From contig CP142460.1 in NCBI GenBank assembly GCA_038049695.1, forward strand, positions 26,444,001 through 26,508,000: a DNA stretch of 64,000 nucleotides. Direction: 5' to 3'. Positions 1 to 10,226 of the stretch are shown in pieces. The position numbers were made by a program, and so were the translations under genes. The notes beneath the pieces were generated by a model. It was not told the DNA's origin and ran no database searches. It worked only from the letters and a program-made list of their open reading frames with translations. The number at the start of each line of letters is the position of its first letter. The first letter of the stretch is position 1. The stretch comes from Cinnamomum chago. Its lineage: Eukaryota > Streptophyta > Magnoliopsida > Laurales > Lauraceae.

Positions 1-142
1 TAGACAATTTTAATTTCTTAACAAAAACTAGTCACATGTGATGATTAACCATACAATATGCGGAAGCTAAAATAAACAATCACCACAAAAGCAAGCACCA
101 CAACACCAAGGTTTATAGTGGTTCGGCCTCAATGCCTACGTC
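1..142 (-). mobile_element. Outer part of a minus-strand LTR (probably copia-like), left of an insertion
   Basis: Non-coding sequence ending in a stretch (about 108-142) with a gtggttcgg core followed by gcctacgtc. The same sentence resumes at 4976 (acgtccactaccgg) after a 4.8-kb insertion, so 1-142 and 4976-6899 were once contiguous. The gtggttcgg/gcctacgtccac wording is familiar to me from plant LTR sequences, but this is from memory. Orientation is taken from the right part. Whether this stretch is still LTR or already internal sequence cannot be decided because the window starts here. Confidence 0.55.
138..142. repeat. Left target-site duplication ACGTC (partner at 4976-4980)
   Basis: ACGTC directly precedes TGTCGG at 143 and is repeated directly after TCTACA ending at 4975. 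Removing 143-4975 plus one copy restores a continuous gcctacgtccactacc sequence, which is what a 5-bp duplication from LTR-element integration predicts. Confidence 0.75.
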
Positions 143-516
143 TGTCGGATGTGAATTTTGATCCCCCAGGGGAGGGAAATCGCCATTCATCTATATGTGC
201 TATTTAAATTTTACATCGAAAATGAGGATTCGGGAAATCGACGGATCACGATCGCCAGCTACGGTAACGGCCGTAACACCGTTCTTTGACAAAAGCCAAA
301 GAAAATGGGAGAAAATAAAAGGGTGGGTTCTTCTCTCGTCTAATGTGCTGCCGGCAACACACGACGATTTTCCTGTCACATTAATTTGGGTCTCTTTAAT
401 ACTGGGTCAATTCAGGGTTATGAGTAAAAGTCCAAATAAGGTTAATCCTCACACAGCATAATCATGGTGTATCCAAGTAAAATAAAATAATTAAAATAGA
501 GAAAATGAAAGGGGGG

Positions 517-908
517 AGGTGCCAAATATTTAAGAAGAGGATCGGCCCCGTTCCCGGGTACCCCCTTCTAATCCCTTGGCAAAATAGGGTTTAAAGGCTG
601 ACTTTTTTAATCAAAATGATGATGCAAATGAGACTTTGACTTGTGATTTCTGTGTTTTTCGTGTGCGATACACGAGTGATAAAGTGAAAAGCCGATGGGC
701 TGTAATTGATTGAAGGTGGCCGATGGGCCGGTGTTTGTTTTAGTGGGCCGATGGGCCGTGATTGATTTAAGGTGGCCGATGGGCCGAAATAAAAATATGC
801 AAAGTGTGTGAAATCACTCATCTCATCTAATTATTCTCATTTATTCAGTTTTAGAAGTCAGTTCTTTGTTCCCTTTTATCATTAAGTTCAATTAAATATT
901 TGGCACCT
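517..908. repeat. 392-bp segment bounded by a perfect 17-bp inverted repeat
   Basis: AGGTGCCAAATATTTAA at 517-533 is the exact reverse complement of 892-908. The segment between has no ORF of note and contains a 28-bp tandem repeat. A MITE-like insertion within element F is possible, but no clear target duplication is visible, so it may simply be a foldback structure of the LTR. Confidence 0.5.
691..786. repeat. Four copies of a 28-bp tandem repeat with core GCCGATGGGC
   Basis: The core GCCGATGGGC recurs at 691, 719, 747 and 775, a constant 28-bp step. The intervening sequence is related in alternate units (attgatt...aaggtg). It lies inside the 517-908 inverted-repeat segment. Confidence 0.8.
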
Positions 909-1398
909 GAGGTGGAGGAAGAATAAAGGAAAAATCGTTTTGGGTTTATTTTGTAGGTTTTATAGTTTTTATGGATTTTTGATATTAGGGCTAGAAGGGC
1001 CTACCTAGGGAATTCTACTTGGATTTACGTGATTAATGCTTTATTACTGATCATCGGATTAACCCTAACCTAAGGTCCTAGACCGCCCACATCAGCTCTC
1101 CCGGTCCCCTAACGGAACAAGAAAAGTGATGGGACGAAGCTTAACACTCTAATCTATCTAATGAGGAATCTGATATATTCCTAGGATGCAAATAGCCTAA
1201 AGCTTGATAACTCTGCCTAAAGAATTTGGTTAATTAAGGTTTTAATTGGGTTGGTTTGTTTCGAATTAAAAGTTGATCAAGAGTGATTTAGGGATGTTTT
1301 AAGATTCTACTTAAGTTGTTTAAGGCTCAGGGATTTCAAGTTTTAATTCGAGAAGTGAAATGATGTCGAAATCGACGGACAGGATTGGCGGAGGACTT

Positions 1399-2780
1399 GG
1401 GCGCGCCCAGGGGGTGGCGCCTAGGTCACTCTGGTGACTTGGGCGCCCAGGCAGTGGCGCCCAAGTGGCTGTTTCTCAGTGGTTTGACTAGTGGCGGTGG
1501 TGTCGTGGTTATCTTCAGAATCCCGGGGATTCTTACTTGTTGAATTCTAACGTTCCAAATTGTTTTAGTTCTCTGGGGTTCAAATGTCAAAATTATTCGG
1601 ATCCGGATTTTGAAACAAGACCAAGAATTCGCGTTTTAAGTGCAAACGAAAGGATAGGCGCCAAGGGGGTGGCGCCCAGGTTATGGCTTGTGATCTTCAG
1701 GTATCCCAGATGGGACTAAGTTCTCGGTTTTTTTTTTGGGATCTAGGGATTATGTTGGGTTCTGGTTTTAGTTAATTTAAGTTATAAGGTGTTTAGTTGT
1801 TTGTTTTTGGTCGAGGTAGTAGGTCGGGGTGAAAGTGTAGGATAGGCGCCACAGGGGTGGTACCTAGGTGGTCGTTTGTTGGTTCGTAAGGGTTTTGGGC
1901 GCTAAGTCTGAATCGATTAAAGTCTAAGTATTTTAAGTTAAAAGTGTTTTAATATGTGGATTGGGATTGGTTTGAATGTTAATTAATTAGGCTAAGTTAT
2001 TGGTCAGGGTTTTTATGAAAATAGGTAGGCTGGGCGCCCAGGGTGTGGTGCCTAGGTGGAATTGGAGGATGGGCGCCCAGGGGGTGGCGCCCAAGTGGAC
2101 TGTTCTGTGGTTGAGTCGGGTGGGTTCGTATTTTTTAGGTTGATTTGAGGTTGAACTGTTATGGTTTGATGTATTTTAAAATAAAAGTGTTTTGCTGTGT
2201 TGTTAGGATTAAATTAGGTTTTAATTAATTAGGTCTCTTTATGATTAGGGAGGCTAGGCGCCTAGAGGGTGGTGCCTAGGTGGATAGTCTTTTAAGTTTT
2301 GAGTTGGTTCAATGATCTTTAAGTTAAGTTGAAGTCGGACTTCTGACTTCAATTATTTCAAATTCAATGGAGTTCTGAAGTGTTGATTATGATTGAATTC
2401 GGGTTTAGTTTCAAGTGGGGTGTCCTAGTAATTGGATAGGATGGGCGCCCAGAGGGTGGCGCCCAGATGTCTCGGAAGGATGGGCGCCCAGGGGGTGGCG
2501 CCCAGGTGGACTGTTTTTATGGTTCAAATTTGTTTTATGTTTTTAGGTGAATTCAAGATTAAGTTGATTGAGGTTTCAAGTCTTTTAAATTGACAGTGCT
2601 TTAGTGTATTGATTCGGGCCTGATTAGTTAAGTTTTAATTTCGATTGATGGTCTCCAAGGGAATGGGGTAGGATAGGCGCCACAGGGGTGGTGCCTAAGA
2701 GGATTGATAGGCTGGGTGCCCAAGGTGGCGCCCAGGTGGCTGTGGAAGGATGGGCGCCCAGGGAGTGGCGCCCAGGTGAC
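1399..2780. repeat. GGCGCC-rich palindromic repeat array I inside degenerate 200-240 bp tandem units
   Basis: A motif of about 28 bp, typically GGGCGCCCAGGG followed by GGTGGCGCCCAGGTGG, occurs about a dozen times, often in close pairs (for example 2032/2070, 2442/2484, 2713/2753). TGGGCGCCCA is itself a 10-bp palindrome. The A+T-rich spacers repeat too: stretches like ttttaa(g/a)t(t/a)aaaagtgtttt followed by ttaattaattagg recur at steps of roughly 200-240 bp, so the whole block looks like a diverged tandem array whose best-kept part is the G+C-rich motif. Confidence 0.75.
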
Positions 2781-3252
2781 TGTTTTTAGGTTTTAGGTGT
2801 TTTATGTTCTTAGTTGCTTTTAATCCGAATTAATTAGGCCTTTAAAGGAATTAAAGGTGTTCTTAATGATTTGATGGGTTTTAAATTAATTACTTAATTA
2901 TGATGTTCTAATTAATCCTAGGGTTTATCCTACTTAGACGCTAAATTTGATAACCTAGACTATCTAACTATTATTTTTTTTTGCTTTCTGGATATCTTTT
3001 AATTTGTTTTTGGTTTCCTCTCTAAGTTACTAAAGAATAAGGAAAGAGAAGAAGTGATTTTATGTTTTATGATTTTTTTGGATTTTTTTGTATGACTCTA
3101 CGATTCGAATGATATGATGTGAAGTGTGACAAAGATGGTAATTCGTAGTTCAGAACACATCAAACAGCCAAACACATCACTATCAAACAGTTTCTAAGTA
3201 AACTAAATGCAGAAGATCGGAAGTTGTGCACGAAGGTGGAAAAAATCCACTT

Positions 3253-3532
3253 GGGCGCCCAGGGGGTGGCGCCTATCCTGCTCAGTCAGGGTTTTCAATG
3301 GGTCACAATGAATGCACAAAAAATCTTAATATTTTCAACACAACTTTCGATATTCAGCGACTGATGCGAATTCCTAATGCGAACTACTAATGATGCAACT
3401 AGCAAATCTACGAGAAAACGATGCAACGGGCGAAGGTTTAGACCCCGAACCCAGTCTTAGAAGGGTAGGCGCCCAGGCGGTGGCGCCCAGCTTGTCCGGG
3501 AGAGGGTAGGCGCCCAGGGGGTGGCGCCCAGC
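3253..3532. repeat. GGCGCC-rich palindromic repeats, group II
   Basis: Three further copies of the GGGCGCCCAGGG...GGCGCC motif at about 3253, 3469 and 3507, separated by about 215 bp and then 38 bp. They have the same structure as the block at 1399-2780. Confidence 0.7.
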
Positions 3533-4029
3533 CTTTCTGCCAAGGGCTTTTCGCGATCTCTTTGATATAAATGATGATAATGATGCTGTTAATGCGAGAT
3601 CTAACCTAGTTATGCAATTAGAGTTACGAAATAATGCAGATCTACTATATTAGAATGAACCTAAACATGTTTCTAGTATGATGAGATGCTATAATATCAG
3701 TTTTAACACAAGCTAATGTAGATCTATGACGCTCAAATGATCCTAGACATATTTCTAAGCATTTATGCTAATGGAATGCAGAAAAAGAAAGGGGAGATCT
3801 AGGAATACCGGTAGATGATGCGTTTTTCAAGTTCCTAGAATGAAGCTTTCGCGAAGTCCCATAGCCCCAGTTGAAGATATGAAAGCCTTCTGCTCTACCT
3901 CTTCTTCTTCTTCTCTAGATTTGAAACTCTTTCTCTAATGGTGGCTACCTCTCATTCTTCTTCCTTATTCTCTATTTTCTCTCTTTTCTTTTTAGGGTAG
4001 CTCCCTCTGCTAATGGGGGTTAAGAGGGA

Positions 4030-4036
4030 TTATATA
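4030..4036 (-). promoter_or_regulatory. TATA-like box of element F on the minus strand
   Basis: TATATAA on the minus strand, just downstream (in that orientation) of the GGCGCC group at 4154-4441, as expected for U3 upstream of a core promoter. Sequence evidence only; no transcript data. Confidence 0.4.
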
Positions 4037-4153
4037 GAGGCTTTGGGGCGAGTTTAGGAGGGCTAGGGCTTCATTAATTCATGCTTCTAGAAGGTTTCAC
4101 GCATCCCAAGGCAGCTTAAGTTGTTTTAGGGTGAATTAGGGTTTGAGAGAGGG

Positions 4154-4441
4154 TGGGCGCCCATGGGGTGGCGCCCACATGGTCTGCGCAGTCTGGGCGC
4201 CCACAGGGTGGCGCCTAAGTGGAACTCAGGGCTGGGCGCCACCTAAGTGGAGTCGGTTCACCTTCGGTGCATGGTTCCTATGTTTGTGTGGTCCCGGGCT
4301 ACTTTCAAGCCATTCTAGTGGAATTCGGAAGGTGGGCGCCCACCATGAGGTGCATAGGTGGCCCTGGGCAGTATGGGCGCCCAACATGGGGCGCCTATGT
4401 GGAATTCAGTAGCTTGGGCGCCACATGGGTGGCGCCTAGGT
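4154..4441. repeat. GGCGCC-rich palindromic repeats, group III
   Basis: Six diverged copies of the GGGCGCCC...GGCGCC motif at about 4155, 4195, 4235, 4336, 4375 and 4418, between the shared module at 4476-4534 and the TATA-like box at 4030. Small ORFs on the plus strand here are a by-product of the repeat composition. Confidence 0.7.
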
Positions 4442-4475
4442 GATTTTGACATCATCATTGGACAAACTCCGGAAG

Positions 4476-4534
4476 CCCATAACTTTTGACCCGTTTGTCG
4501 GATTTGGACGTTGCATATATCGTTGGAAAGCTCT
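4476..4534. repeat. 59-bp module shared with the solo LTR at 27481-27539
   Basis: Blocks in order: cataacttttga, gtcggatttgga, ttgcatatat, cgttggaaagctct. The second LTR family in this window (27481-27539) has the same blocks in the same order and spacing (tataacttttga, tcggatttgga, ctatata, cgttggaaagctct). In both places the module lies next to a G+C-rich palindrome array on the same side. Confidence 0.7.
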
Positions 4535-5658
4535 CAGAGCGTAGAATCTTGTGGTCTATAAATCCTAATGGTCAGAGGTCAGGAAAATAAGGGATACTTG
4601 GATCAATGATCCCAACCCCCTTAATTCATGTTAATCATATCGTACTTAGGCAAACTATATGTAGTTTCTCTAAGAATAACCTGAGTGTCTTCTATATAGT
4701 CTGGAAAGGGTTTGGAATAGTGTTGTAGTCCATGCCTGGTATGAGTAGTGGGTTGAACTCGATATCTTAACGCGATTCGGCCTTTTCTCTCACAATTTCT
4801 ATGAATTGCCGAGTTAAGTCTAAAATTATCAACGAGCATCTTCATCGTCATTAATTAATCTGAATTATGCCGTTAACCATTCAATTATGGGTGAAATGGG
4901 GGCATCATTATATATGATAAGTGTTTAAGGCTATCATAGGGGGCCAAAATGAGGTGTCTACAACGTCCACTACCGGTTTGTGATCCAATCACCCCACCGG
5001 ATTTCTACTATTTATGCTTTTCAATAGGCTAAGCAATAACCCTTACAATATGCTTTTCAAGGCTTAGCAATAACCTTTACAATGATGTTTTTCAAGGCTC
5101 AACATCAACCTATACACTATGCTTTTATAGGCTAAGCAATAACCTCTTCAACCACAAGGTTGGTTATCTCACTAAGTTAGTGTCTATAATACACTTGATG
5201 GAGATTCAATTAAGCTCATTACAATGCCTCTTAATTAGGCGGATATGGAAGTGAAAATCTAATACACACTCACACTATGAATGCAAAGATGAAAGTACAT
5301 GATGTGTGTGTGTGATGTTGTCCTCAATCATTTTGAAAATGAAAGCTCATAAATGTATGTCTAAGGCTTTTGAAAGTTTTAGCTCATAAAAACATTTATG
5401 ATTGAGGAAGAAATGCAAGTCACATGTTAAAAGTAACAACTTGTTAATGATATCAAAGATTCACAAGTTGTATGAAATTAATTAGCTCTAAACATGTGAT
5501 GCATAGGGATGTCAATCAAATCAACAATGTAGCTCATAAAACATAAAAATAGATTTGATTGAAATTAGGGGACAAATCATATGTAATTATAAATACAACT
5601 TGAAAAAGATATACCTATCAAAGTAAGGCAAGTTGTGAAACTTTAAAACAATAATACA

Positions 5659-6267
5659 CATATGATTTGTAAAGATGTTGAATCCACAACATAAGATATA
5701 TTTTGAAAGAGATTTTCTTATGATGAAAAACAACACCCAAAGATTCAACCAAGTATATGAATCATGTTACAGATAATTTCAAAGATTATTTCATTAACAT
5801 GATCTACTTAGATTTCCCAAATAAAGTACTACTTGGATTGAACCAATGGTGATGCATCCAAAACAATAGATCAATTCAAAATATAAAACATGCTAAGGAT
5901 ACAACACATCATAGGTTAACATGCTACTAAAGATTTATCAAAGATAAAACAAAACATGAAAACATATGATTTGTAAAGAAGTTGAATCCAAAACATAAGA
6001 TAGTTTTGAAAGTGATTTTCTTATGATGGAAAACAACAACCAAAGATTCAACCAAGTATATGGATCATGTTACATCTAATTTCAAAGATGTTTCCATTAA
6101 CATGATCTACTTAGATTTACCAAAGATGAAGTACTACTTGGATTGAATCAATGGTGATGTATCCAAAACAATAAATCAATTCAAAACATAAAACATGTTA
6201 AGGATACAACACAACATAGTTTATCATGCTACAAATGATTTACCAAAAATAAAACAAAGCATGAAAA
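5659..6267. repeat. Tandem duplication, two copies of a 304-305 bp unit
   Basis: catatgatttgtaaag followed by gttgaatcca(c/a)aacataaga begins at 5659 and again at 5963, and a third truncated start (catatgatt) is at 6268. Both copies carry cacc/aaccaaagattcaaccaag, catgatctacttagattt and atgaaaacatatgatt at matching offsets, with roughly one difference in ten bases. An internal duplication of the LTR. Confidence 0.85.
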
Positions 6268-6435
6268 CATATGATTAATGAAAGTAGAGCCTACTTGGTG
6301 ATTTAACTTCATTAATCCAAGCTTTAGCTTTCCTAATGATCCCCTTCATCCCTTAGTTCATCTCCCTTGAATATGCCTCAAAACCCCTCAAGGAGGGCCT
6401 TAAAAATCCCAACTTATGGCAAAGGAAAGAACTCA

Positions 6436-6443
6436 TATTTATA
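6436..6443 (-). promoter_or_regulatory. TATAAATA box of the minus-strand LTR
   Basis: TATAAATA on the minus strand, about 456 bp from the LTR start at 6899 and 27 bp downstream (in that direction) of the CGGTCGACCG palindrome. The position is typical of a plant LTR promoter. Confidence 0.5.
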
Positions 6444-6469
6444 GCAAAAAGTGTCCAACGGCTAGTCCT

Positions 6470-6500
6470 CGGTCGACCGGGACCTCTGCGCTGGTCGACC
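6470..6500. repeat. Paired GGTCGACC palindromes upstream of the TATA box
   Basis: CGGTCGACCG at 6470-6479 and GGTCGACC at 6493-6500, separated by 13 bp, next to ccaacggctag. Comparable palindrome pairs occur in the other LTR families of the window. Confidence 0.7.
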
Positions 6501-6899
6501 GGCGACACTGCCGGACCACCCCCCCTTGGGACAAAAATTCCCAACTTTTGCAAATTTGAAGGTTTCTCTTGGAGGGGATTTTTGGGCCACTAAACCAAGC
6601 TAGGAAACATGTTTTAAATCAAAGCAAGATGTTTAAAAACATGAAACACACAAAGCCTAAAATGATTCAAAACTTTAAAAATCAAAGGCTAGCTTGATTT
6701 CTAAAACTCTTTAAAAAGACAAATGCATTCAAGTTTTAAAAGCAAATCATGCATAAATTGATACTTTTACAAATCTTAAAAGCAATGCATGAATAAAACA
6801 AGATTTCAAGTTTTTATAAAACAATGCATATGTGTGTAAACCAAATGATGCTTGAATGATAATGCATCCATCAAATTGCAATCTACAAAAACCCTAACA

Positions 6900-8439
6900 C
6901 AAATCGGTGATCTTATCTCTGAAGTCACTGTGTACGCAATACGAACCCCTTCATGCTACAATATCCTCCTTGGACACCCCTGGATACATGAGAATGGTGT
7001 CGTCCCTTCAACTTTACGCCAGTGCATCAAATTCGTTGGCAACGACGACTTAATCCATCAAGTGTTTGCAGATAAAAAGCCCTTCAAAGGCAAAGATGTC
7101 CATCTTGCAGATGCTCAGATGTACAAGGTTGAAGAAAAAGGAAAGGAGGAAGAAACTGTACCCTTTGCAAAAATCTCTAGAAAGATAAAGGCAATGCTCC
7201 TCAGCAATCATCGAAAGAAAACAAACCTTTCAGCAAAACTGAAGAGAGCATTCATTCTCCCTTCGTTGTCTCCCTCAAACCTTCAAAGCCTTTGGTAATC
7301 ACCACCAAAGCAAAGAAGACAAAACAAAAGTCTAGGGGCAAGTTCACTGTCTCCTTCGTGTCCATTATGCAAGACACAGATTCGGATTCAGAGCCAGATG
7401 ATGATACACCGTCAAGTCAAGCTGATACTCAGCAAGTTCAGCCCACTCTCACTCCATTGGAGACACCTGCTGATGTAGAAGACCTTACATCTGCTTCCTT
7501 CATCGTTCCGGCAACTTCGGCAGAAGAAAAAACAATCTTCTTCCACAAATCCGAAGCTTCTTCACCAAATTCTTCGCTTTTACCTTTCCAAAATGAAGGT
7601 ATCCTCAACTATTCCTGTATAGTCCAATGGCACTAGCTATCATGAAGAAAATGGGCTATGATGCTAAAAATCCAATCGGTTTGGGAGGTGGCCATGGTAT
7701 TCTCACACCATTGGAACCCACCCTGACCAAAAGTCAACTAGAGGATTGGAGACTTCGTCGTCACATAGACAAGTCTTCATACAGGTTGGGGTATGATCCT
7801 GATACTCCCATGAGACAGTTGACACAAAGGATACAATATCGTCTCGCCGACCAAGCCTCAACATCTCATGTCCATGAAGAAATTGATCTCCCTGGATATC
7901 TCTTTGAGGAATCACCCGTCAAGGATTCAAGAAGCTCTTCCAATTAGTTTGATTTCTCTGACAATGAAAAGGAATTGTCCGATCGCACAGACGCGTGGTT
8001 TTCTGACCCAGAAGAATCATCGTCTCCCAAAGAAGTGCCCTACTTCGACTCAATTTCAACAAGTGATTGGGATCATCTCATTGCCAGTATTAAGAAGAGT
8101 ACCGATCAAGAAAACCCATGGTCAAAAGCAAAGCCTTGGTCTGTAAGTGCCTTTGGAACTCCAAAAGGTCTTGTTAAGTTAGAAGCCTCTGAAAACAATG
8201 TGGAGGAACCGCTTTCAAACCTTCCAACAGAAGATCCTGTTCAAAAGATAGACTTGGGGACACCTGATAACCCACGTCCTGTATTCATAAGTAAGAATAT
8301 AAAGGATGATGAGTTACCCGAGTATAACGCTTTTCTTCGTGAGTTCGTTGATTGTTCTGCATGGTCTTACACTGAAATGCCTGGCTTAGACCCCAAAATA
8401 TAAGTCCACAAACTCAAGCTGCAAAAAGACATCAAGCAT
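6900..8439 (+). pseudogene. Element 1 polyprotein, 5' remnant: protease C-terminus, G-patch, spacer, start of RT region
   Basis: Tat-type Ty3/gypsy polyprotein homologous to E 55640-57180. It opens in the second half of the retropepsin (ILLGHPWIHENG), continues through a charged linker, a G-patch-like stretch at about 7627-7720 (MKKMGYDAKNPIGLGGG...GILTPLEP), the acidic spacer and the segment ending VHKLKLQKDIK just before the RT fingers. The frame is broken near 7295, 7630, 7950 and 8400 (frameshifts and stops such as tag at 7945), so it cannot be translated as one protein. The left part (gag to protease) is cut off by the minus-strand LTR at 6899. On the right it stops at the LTR of element B, and the next codons are found at 32178, 23.7 kb away. 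Confidence 0.85.
8435..8439. repeat. Target-site duplication of element B, left copy (agcat; right copy agcct at 32178-32182)
   Basis: agcat precedes the 5' LTR and agcct follows the 3' LTR. The uninterrupted target, read in copies B and E, reads atcaagcctgtc, so the left copy carries one substitution. Spacing and length fit a 5-bp duplication. Confidence 0.7.
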
Positions 8440-9439
8440 TTTTTACACCAAAAATGTCACTTTGCCTCTTCAACATCAAGAAGCCGCATGAAGCCACATC
8501 CTACTACAAAAGGCATTGCTTCTTCAAGCATCAGATCTTGTCAGAATCAAACAAAAACTACAAGATCCTTCAAGACACCCAAAAGAGGGGTTCACATGAA
8601 GTTTCGGGCCATTCCAACATCATTTGGTATAACTTCACTCCTCCGGCAGCCAAACAGGCGCTCCTGGCGGCGACGACGTCGAAGACATCAAAACTTCGAT
8701 CAGAGCCTATGGATGGTCCCAAAATACCTCCAAAAGGCTCCACGTCAAATTTCGGGTCATTCCAGCAATGTTTGACCCGACTTTGACGCTCCGAAAGAAA
8801 ATCAAGCCTCCCGACAGCGAGAACCACCGGGACCATTACTCATCAAATGGAGGACATCGGCGGTTTCAATATGCTTCAAAAGGGTTGCACATCAAATTTC
8901 AGGTCATTCCGACAACGTTTGACCCAACTTTGACGCTCCGAAAGAAAATCAAGGCTACCGGCGTCGGAACACCCCGGGACCATGAAATCCAAAGCGGAGC
9001 TAATGGATCATCTTAAAATGACTCAAATAGGCTCCCTGTCAATTTTTAGGTCAATCGGACATCAAAGAGCGACATCTTCCTAGCGGCGAAATCAAGCCTA
9101 ACAGCAATGGGACCCCAAACGGCTTCAAAACTCAAGAAAAAGTCCATGGTTGGTCCTATCTACTGCTTAGGAGGCTTCACCTCAAATTTCAGGTCATTCC
9201 GACATCGTTTGACCTAGTTTCGACTCTTGACAAAAATCGACAACTCTGAGCGACAAAGTCTTCGGCTTTTCCTAAAAATAGGAAACTTTGTGCTCTGATT
9301 TGCACCACTTCTCGTCGGGTTTTCTTTAGGAGAACCAAGCCAAAAAATGAGGAAAAATATCAAGAAAAATATAGGAGAAAAAAAAAGAAGCAAAAGCTCG
9401 AAAAAAGGCTGACGAAACGGCGACCAAAGGGGAAAAATT

Positions 9440-9548
9440 CCCCCATGGTTGCCGGCGACCTTGGCCCACGGTCGCCAACGACCTTGCCCCATGGTCACCA
9501 GCGACCATGGGTGCATGGTCGCCGGCGACCCTAGAAATCTGGGTTGCC
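9440..9548. repeat. Palindromic GGTCGCCGGCGACC array in U3 of the B 5' LTR
   Basis: Five variants of atggtcgccggcgacc follow each other; the copy at 9517-9530 (GGTCGCCGGCGACC) is a perfect 14-bp palindrome. The homologous place in the 3' LTR (about 30669-30690) has only one copy, so the copy number changed after insertion or during replication. Confidence 0.8.
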
Positions 9549-10218
9549 GGATTTCCACCGGAAGGCCCTTTTTTCGCTGCTTTTCATTTTTCGGGAGTTC
9601 CAGCCCCTGCGATTTCCTGAAAATCTGATTTTTGATGCTTGGAATCGACCGATCTCCGTCTACATTTTGGATCCGCTGTTAAGAGCATGAAATCTTCATC
9701 GATCGCTCCAAGATCTCCAATCAGCCGACCAAGAAAGTACACTTTCTGTCCGACCGATCGAGAAATCGACAAGAGAGATGGTACTGGCCCGCTATTAGCA
9801 ATCTGCGTCTAAAGTTGCATGATCATCCTACAACGATCAAGATGAAGATCCATCATCAATCATCGCAAGAAGAATTCTGTAAGACACGGCACGGCCCGCG
9901 ACCCTTCAAATCCCCGGCGACCACTTAATGCTGTTAATTGACCCAACTAAATGCGGTCATTAACTCATTATTTTGGACGGCCCAATCAGAAGCAAGGAAA
10001 TGGGAGTTACAAGTCAAAGCCATCATGGCATTAAAGCCATAAAACTCCTCTCATCATGGAGATTAAAGGCGATTAAATGTCCATCATTCTCAATAGGCCA
10101 ATCAGATTCAAGGAAAAAGGAGTTATAAAATCAAGAAATAAAAACTTGTAACTCCTCCCATCATGGAGCTTTAAAGCCATCAAAGCTCATAAACACTCCT
10201 AAATGGCTACCAAAGGCC

Positions 10219-10226
10219 TATAAATA
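10219..10226 (+). promoter_or_regulatory. LTR TATA box (TATAAATA), B 5' LTR
   Basis: TATAAATA in the context ggcctataaataagag. The same context is kept in the three other Tat LTRs (31392, 38895, 48608), about 0.8 kb before each LTR end. It marks the likely U3/R promoter for genomic RNA. Confidence 0.7.

Larger units (their letters stand above)
143..4975 (-). mobile_element. Large LTR-like insertion (4,833 bp), probably a solo LTR ('element F')
   Basis: The insertion begins TGTCGG and ends CTACA, has TG/CA termini and 5-bp ACGTC flanks. On the minus strand it starts TGTAGACACCTC, which resembles the 5' end of many plant Ty3/gypsy LTRs (memory, not searched). No gag or pol coding sequence is visible, no ORF exceeds about 90 codons, and I found no second internal LTR copy, so a solo LTR left by LTR-LTR recombination is the simplest reading. 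At 4.8 kb it is long even for plant LTRs; only a few lineages, such as Ogre-type elements, reach this size. A non-autonomous element without coding sequence is the alternative. It holds three groups of GGCGCC-type repeats, a 28-bp tandem repeat and a minus-strand TATA-like box near 4030. Otherwise the sequence is A+T-rich and non-coding. Confidence 0.65.
4976..6899 (-). mobile_element. Minus-strand LTR (probably Ty1/copia, Sirevirus-like), inserted in element 1
   Basis: The right end is sharp. At 6900 the sequence becomes Tat protease coding sequence of element 1, and on the minus strand the LTR starts TGTTAGGG at 6899. Within about 460 bp of that end there are two GGTCGACC palindromes, a ccaacggctag stretch and a minus-strand TATAAATA. 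Palindrome clusters just upstream of TATA are a known trait of Sirevirus LTRs (established for maize elements), which is the reason for the family guess; no coding domain is present to confirm it. The left end is at the ACGTC duplication. A 304-bp tandem duplication fills the middle. There is no ORF of interest. Confidence 0.55.

Noticed and set aside
1..142. Reading 1-142 as part of element F
   Set aside because: The ACGTC duplication and the restored gcctacgtccact sequence place the border at 142/143.
4143..4443. Plus-strand ORFs rich in Gly, Trp and Pro
   Set aside because: Produced by the GGCGCC repeat array; no conservation or family resemblance.
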